Translations under genes and position numbers: made by a program | Shown here: in pieces, positions 5,505 to 8,840 of the stretch | Position numbering within the stretch: position 1 is the stretch's first letter | Layout of the letters: every line of letters begins with the position of its first letter | The notes under the pieces: generated by a model | What the model saw: the letters and a program-made list of their open reading frames with translations, nothing else | Told to the model about the DNA's origin: nothing | Databases searched by the model: none | Source: Candidatus Colimorpha enterica | GTDB taxonomy: Bacteria > Bacillota > Clostridia > Oscillospirales > CAG-272 | Length of the DNA: 8,840 nucleotides | Reading direction: 5' to 3' | NCBI GenBank assembly: GCA_018065475.1 | Contig: JAGHTD010000038.1 | Location: 1 to 8,840, forward strand

Positions 5505-7034
5505 TTATGAATGATGTTTCTTTCTGTGATGAGTCTTCTTTTTATCGTCGTCGTCACCGTAGCCGTAGCCGTACTTGCCGTAGCCGTAGTATCCGTACTT
5601 GCCGTAACCGTAGCCATAGCCGTATCCGTAACCGTAGCCGTATCCATAGCCGTAACCGTAACCGTAGCCGTATCTTCCGTAGCCGTAAGATCCAAAGCTG
5701 CGGGTGGTGCCGTTGAGAATACATCCGAGGAACTTCGTATCGAAGCCGAGGATGAAGTCAAGCGCGTTGGAGATCCTTCTTGTGGAAACGACGTCGCGGA
5801 GGATGACGAACATCGAGGCGTCGGCGTTCTTGATAAAGAGCGAAGCGTCGGAGATAAGTCCGATAGGCGACGTGTCGATGATGACGAAATCGTACTTCTC
5901 CCTGACGACGCTGAGCAGCTTCTTCACGTAGCTGTCGGTGAGCTTGTTCTCACCCTCCATTACGTCGGGTCTGAACTGAAGGACGGAGAAACCCGCCTTC
6001 TCGGAGTAAACAGTGTTTATGGGATACTGTACGTCGGTGAAATCCATTTCAAATCCGAGCGAAGCACAGACGTCGGGACGGCGGAGATCTCCGTCGATAA
6101 CGATGACCTTCTTCCCGCTTTCGGCGAGGGACTTCGCAAGGTTGATGACGACGGTCGTCTTACCCTCTTCGGGGGACGTGCTGGAGACCGCAATGACCTT
6201 TTCACCGTTTTTCAGCTTGTTGAGGAACGCGTTTCTGAACAGACGCACCGATTCGGAGAACGCCGAGCCGACGTTCTTGTTGCCGATCAGGACCCTCTCG
6301 GCGCCGCCGTCGCTGTCCTTTCCGAACTCGACCGACGGGAGGACCGCAACGCAGTCAACGCCGAGGGTGTTCCCTATATCGTCCTTGCTGATGATCGTCT
6401 TTCTGAACATCACGTAGAGGAAGATAAGTCCGAGGGCGAAGACGAGCCCGACAAGGCCCCATATCGCGACCTCCTTGAACCTTTCCCCCGCGTTTGAAGG
6501 GACGTTCGGAATACTCGGTTCCGATACCGTCACGACCTTGATGTTTCCGACGAGATACCACGCGGCGGACGGAAAGTTTTCGATCGCCGACCGCAGTGCC
6601 AATGTCGCGTCCTTCGGCGTCGATGCCGTAGCCGAGAGCGAAACGAGGTTGGTATATTCAAGCGAGGAATAACCGAGGGTCGCCTTCATATAGCTCCACC
6701 CGAGATCTTCCTTGATTGCGTCGGAGAGAAGGGTGGTTTTGAGGATGTACGGGAAGGTCTCAAGAAGCTCCGTCGTCATGCTCTCGCTCAGTGCGTACTC
6801 ATAGGACGAGGTCTTTGCCGCCGAGTGGATGGTTATGCTCGCCGTCGATGTATAGGACGGCTTGAAGAACAGAGAGGTCTTGATAATGCCGAGAAGGGCG
6901 GCGATGAGAGCCATTGCGAGGATCAGCCACCAGAATCTCATGCACGCCATAAGGAACTTCTGAATATCGAAGTTGAAGGCGCCGTTGGCCGCGGGGGCGT
7001 TCTTTTTTTCAGTCTTTACAACGTTAGCATCCAC
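5505..7034 (-). CDS. Wzz/BY-kinase fusion: polysaccharide co-polymerase and tyrosine autokinase with YG-rich tail
   Basis: A 509-residue bacterial tyrosine kinase joined to a chain-length (Wzz-like) membrane domain, expected to control exopolysaccharide or capsule polymerisation and export by cycles of autophosphorylation. Residues 1-30 are cytoplasmic. Transmembrane helices lie at about 33-52 and 188-210, enclosing an outer Wzz domain with the proline-rich segment EPSIPNVPSNAGE (171-183) before helix 2. The kinase domain shows the oligomerisation motif EX2RX2R (E261, R264, R267), Walker A SPEEGKTT (287-294), Walker A' VIDGDLRRP (312-320) and Walker B FVIIDTSP (383-390). The tail (450-493) has 21 Tyr alternating with Gly, then DDDDKKK and a His/Lys-rich end. 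Tyr-Gly repeats are known as the autophosphorylation site of CpsD-type kinases; this one is long. The start is GTG (7034) with GGGGAG eight bases upstream. It lies 2 bases after the preceding kinase gene. Confidence 0.9.
   Translation of the reverse strand: MDANVVKTEKKNAPAANGAFNFDIQKFLMACMRFWWLILAMALIAALLGIIKTSLFFKPSYTSTASITIHSAAKTSSYEYALSESMTTELLETFPYILKTTLLSDAIKEDLGWSYMKATLGYSSLEYTNLVSLSATASTPKDATLALRSAIENFPSAAWYLVGNIKVVTVSEPSIPNVPSNAGERFKEVAIWGLVGLVFALGLIFLYVMFRKTIISKDDIGNTLGVDCVAVLPSVEFGKDSDGGAERVLIGNKNVGSAFSESVRLFRNAFLNKLKNGEKVIAVSSTSPEEGKTTVVINLAKSLAESGKKVIVIDGDLRRPDVCASLGFEMDFTDVQYPINTVYSEKAGFSVLQFRPDVMEGENKLTDSYVKKLLSVVREKYDFVIIDTSPIGLISDASLFIKNADASMFVILRDVVSTRRISNALDFILGFDTKFLGCILNGTTRSFGSYGYGRYGYGYGYGYGYGYGYGYGYGYGYGKYGYYGYGKYGYGYGDDDDKKKTHHRKKHHS
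5556..5687 (-). repeat. Hexameric TACGGN repeat encoding a (Tyr-Gly)n tail
   Basis: Forty-four codons made almost wholly of imperfect 6-base units (TAC or TAT followed by GGN). They encode 21 Tyr, 20 Gly, two Lys and one Arg, including 12 uninterrupted Tyr-Gly pairs. The third bases vary (GGC, GGT, GGA; TAC, TAT), which shows the repeat is kept at protein level rather than being a fresh slippage product, although 6-base units can still expand or contract without shifting frame. Confidence 0.92.
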
Positions 7035-7036
7035 TG

Positions 7037-8563
7037 TCAGTTCTCCCCGCTTTCTTTGATATTATCGGCAGCGTTCTTTACCTTGCGGTCGCTGTCTTTT
7101 CTGTAATCGGCAAACTTTTTGTCATCGGACGCAAGAGCGTAGGCGTTCTCGGTCTTATCCGACTCGCCGAGCATCTGCAGACCGCCGAATACGTCGTTGA
7201 GGATACATCCGGCGAAGTTGCCTCCGACGTCCTTGATGTTCTTTATTGCGTCGTTGATCGCCGCGCCGTAGGAGCTGTCGGTCCTCGTCAACAGTATCGT
7301 CTGATCGCTGACCGAGATGATATCCGTCGTCGTGGAATCCACCGACATTGGGGCCATATCTATAAGTATGAAATCGGCTTTGCCTCCGACCTCGGAGATA
7401 AGCTCACTAAGTCTTGCTTTCTTGTTTTCGCCGCTCTTGTGTCTCTGTCTGTTTATCGCGTCCTCATATACTCCGATGTGGAGAGGAAGGCCGGAATAGC
7501 CGTAGAACCTGAAATCGGCGATCGTCGTGTTCTCGTCAGTGACAAAACTGTTCTCCTCCGGTCTGAGAAGATCGAAAATAAGGTGGATAGAGGGCTTCTT
7601 GAAGTCCATATCTATCAGATACACCCTGTTCCCGCGCTCGGCAAGCGCGATGGCGAGGTTGGCGACGGATGTGGTCTTTCCCTCGTTTGCGTAAACGCTG
7701 GTGACCGCTATCGTCCGGCAGGAGCCGTCCTTCTTAATATTATATTCGACGTTGGCGGCTATCTTTCTTATGCTTTCAGCAAAGGCAAGGTGGACCTTGT
7801 TGTTGCCGGCGATGAGAAGACCCTGCTTCTGCTTCTGTTTCTGCTTGTTCCTGCCTCTACCGAGCAGTCTCGAAAGCGAAAAGCCCCTGAACTTGTCCTC
7901 GTGGGGGATCGTGCCTATGAGCTTCGACTTGATCATCTTCTTGAAGCTCTGCTCGTCCTTGACCGTCGGTCTGATGAGCGAAAGGAAGACGGTGATCGCC
8001 ACGGCAAGGAATGCGCCCGCAAGACCGCTCAGCGCGATCATGCGTCTGCCCATAAGGTTCTCGGCGGCACCCGCCATGCTCGGCGGCTTGATGACCGTCA
8101 CGACCGCGCTTGAAAAGATGTTGTCCGTTATCTGCGGGTAGATCTCAAGCAGGGTCTTGAGCTGATTGAAGGAGTTTTCTCTCGTCGAAGATCTGACCGT
8201 AACGGTCATGAAGTTGGTTTCCGGCTCGACGGATACCGAAACGGTGCCGTCAAACTCGTCGTTGCCGAGGTGCTCGGCGACGAGCTTTTTGGAAAGATTC
8301 TGTCTGAAAATATTGCCGAAGATCTGCGTCATCGTCTTCGACGCTCTTATCGAAGCCGTGCTGTTGGTGCTCGCGTTGACGCAGACGTACGCGGAGCTCT
8401 TGTATATCGGCTGCCGCGTCGTGGAATAGTAAACGTAGTACCCCATACAGCCGATGAGCGCGGCGAGGAAATATACCCAGATATTTCTTATCAGGTCGCG
8501 GAGAAGACTGTGTATTTCAAAGTACAGTTCAAACTGATTGTTTTCGTTCATCTGTTCTGTCAT
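7037..8563 (-). CDS. Second Wzz/BY-kinase-like fusion protein, lacking the tyrosine tail
   Basis: A 508-residue paralogue of the downstream kinase with the same layout. There is a cytoplasmic N-terminus, helix 1 (about 28-47), an outer Wzz-like domain, helix 2 (about 173-197), and an ATPase/kinase domain. Walker A is YANEGKTTSV (291-300), Walker A' is VYLIDMDFKKPS (314-325) and Walker B is FILIDMAPM (398-406). Two features differ from an active BY-kinase: the EX2RX2R motif is incomplete (E263, R266, Ala269), and the C-terminus is charged with only isolated Tyr (475, 487). A basic stretch with alternating Lys-Gln (240-247) follows helix 2. The role is probably a partner or regulator of the tailed kinase in polysaccharide assembly (inference). 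ATG 8563 lies almost on top of GGAGG, too close for normal initiation, but it overlaps the upstream stop (ATGA), which favours coupled re-initiation there. Met5 is the alternative start. Confidence 0.85.
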   Translation of the reverse strand: MTEQMNENNQFELYFEIHSLLRDLIRNIWVYFLAALIGCMGYYVYYSTTRQPIYKSSAYVCVNASTNSTASIRASKTMTQIFGNIFRQNLSKKLVAEHLGNDEFDGTVSVSVEPETNFMTVTVRSSTRENSFNQLKTLLEIYPQITDNIFSSAVVTVIKPPSMAGAAENLMGRRMIALSGLAGAFLAVAITVFLSLIRPTVKDEQSFKKMIKSKLIGTIPHEDKFRGFSLSRLLGRGRNKQKQKQKQGLLIAGNNKVHLAFAESIRKIAANVEYNIKKDGSCRTIAVTSVYANEGKTTSVANLAIALAERGNRVYLIDMDFKKPSIHLIFDLLRPEENSFVTDENTTIADFRFYGYSGLPLHIGVYEDAINRQRHKSGENKKARLSELISEVGGKADFILIDMAPMSVDSTTTDIISVSDQTILLTRTDSSYGAAINDAIKNIKDVGGNFAGCILNDVFGGLQMLGESDKTENAYALASDDKKFADYRKDSDRKVKNAADNIKESGEN

Positions 8564-8838
8564 TCCTCCACGATAACGGTAAGATAGGTAAAGCTGACGT
8601 ATTCTGTGTCGGGATCGGTCTCATAGCGCACGCGGTAAACGCCGGGCTTGCCGAAGTTTACGTCGTATGTCTTTGCTATGACGGGGCAGCTGAGGGCTTC
8701 CTCCTTGCGGTTGTAAACGCCGGTGACGAAGGAATCGAAATCGAGGTCGCTGCCGACCTTGGCGTAAACGAGATAGTCCGAAAGACGTATTTCGCAGTTC
8801 CAGGTCGAGGTCGAATATACGGTGACGGGAAGGTTGTA
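8560..8838 (-). CDS. C-terminal fragment of an unrecognised beta-rich protein in the polysaccharide operon
   Basis: The minus strand is open from the window edge to a TGA at 8562-8560, giving 92 residues of a protein whose start lies outside. The other two frames on this strand carry stops. The fragment shows alternating hydrophobic and polar residues typical of beta strands, for example NLPVTVYSTSTWNCEIRLSD, FGKPGVYRVRYETDPDTEYV and FTYLTVIVEE at the very end. The part FGKPGVYRVRY resembles the strand pattern of immunoglobulin-like or other beta-sandwich domains in surface proteins. There is no membrane anchor in the visible end. The stop overlaps the ATG of the following kinase gene by ATGA, so it belongs to the same operon. 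The function is not recognised, and the fold is a guess from pattern. Confidence 0.75.
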   Translation of the reverse strand, partial: YNLPVTVYSTSTWNCEIRLSDYLVYAKVGSDLDFDSFVTGVYNRKEEALSCPVIAKTYDVNFGKPGVYRVRYETDPDTEYVSFTYLTVIVEE

Positions 8839-8840
8839 GG

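Noticed and set aside
5511..6497. Plus-strand open frame of 328 codons opposite the tailed kinase gene
   Set aside because: It is the mirror of the kinase coding strand. The opening repeats of Val/Ala/Ser come from the reversed YG repeat, and there is no ribosome site or recognisable domain.
7439..8113. Plus-strand open frame of 224 codons opposite the second kinase gene
   Set aside because: It lies wholly antisense to a gene with clear Walker motifs and has low-complexity charged composition typical of shadow frames.

Overview
The window looks like chromosomal DNA from an anaerobic gut-type Firmicute (Clostridia, perhaps Oscillospirales or Christensenellales-like). This is inferred from the gene content: a DgkB-type lipid kinase, an ECF sigma/anti-sigma pair of clostridial style, an S-component-like membrane protein, a (YG)n-tailed tyrosine kinase, and strong AGGAGG-like ribosome sites. 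Base composition is moderately GC-rich in the coding regions and AT-rich in the gaps between genes. No rRNA, tRNA, CRISPR array, insertion sequence or phage gene is visible.

Layout. (1) Positions 1-1374, plus strand: the 3' part of a diacylglycerol/lipid kinase gene, a small MNT-fold nucleotidyltransferase-like protein that has lost its catalytic carboxylates, and a HEPN protein. All three overlap or abut and end at a strong hairpin terminator. (2) 1387-3155, minus strand: an ECF sigma factor followed, with an ATGA overlap, by a membrane-anchored putative anti-sigma factor. A roughly 250-bp AT-rich gap with hairpin candidates lies upstream. (3) 3406-4808, minus strand: a 12-helix MFS-like transporter interrupted by one in-frame TAG after helix 7, then a small protein with a signal peptide and one membrane segment (ATGA overlap). 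(4) 4809-4941: a compact divergent promoter region in which two perfect TTGACA-17-TATAAT promoters share a palindrome. (5) 4942-5472, plus strand: a six-helix protein resembling an ECF-transporter S component, ended by a 12-bp hairpin. (6) 5505-8840, minus strand: part of an exopolysaccharide/capsule operon. It holds the 3' end of an unrecognised beta-rich protein and two consecutive Wzz/BY-kinase fusion proteins. The distal kinase carries a 44-residue tail with 21 tyrosines; the proximal one has no such tail and lacks part of the oligomerisation motif.

How the genes probably work together. The two BY-kinase-like proteins probably form a kinase/co-polymerase pair controlling polysaccharide chain length and export. 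The sigma/anti-sigma pair probably reads an envelope signal. The MNT-like/HEPN pair resembles a toxin-antitoxin or nucleotide-binding module, but its degenerate active site argues against ordinary nucleotidyl transfer. The points most worth a second look are the asymmetric kinase pair with its YG tail, the amber-interrupted transporter, and the catalytically dead MNT-like protein.
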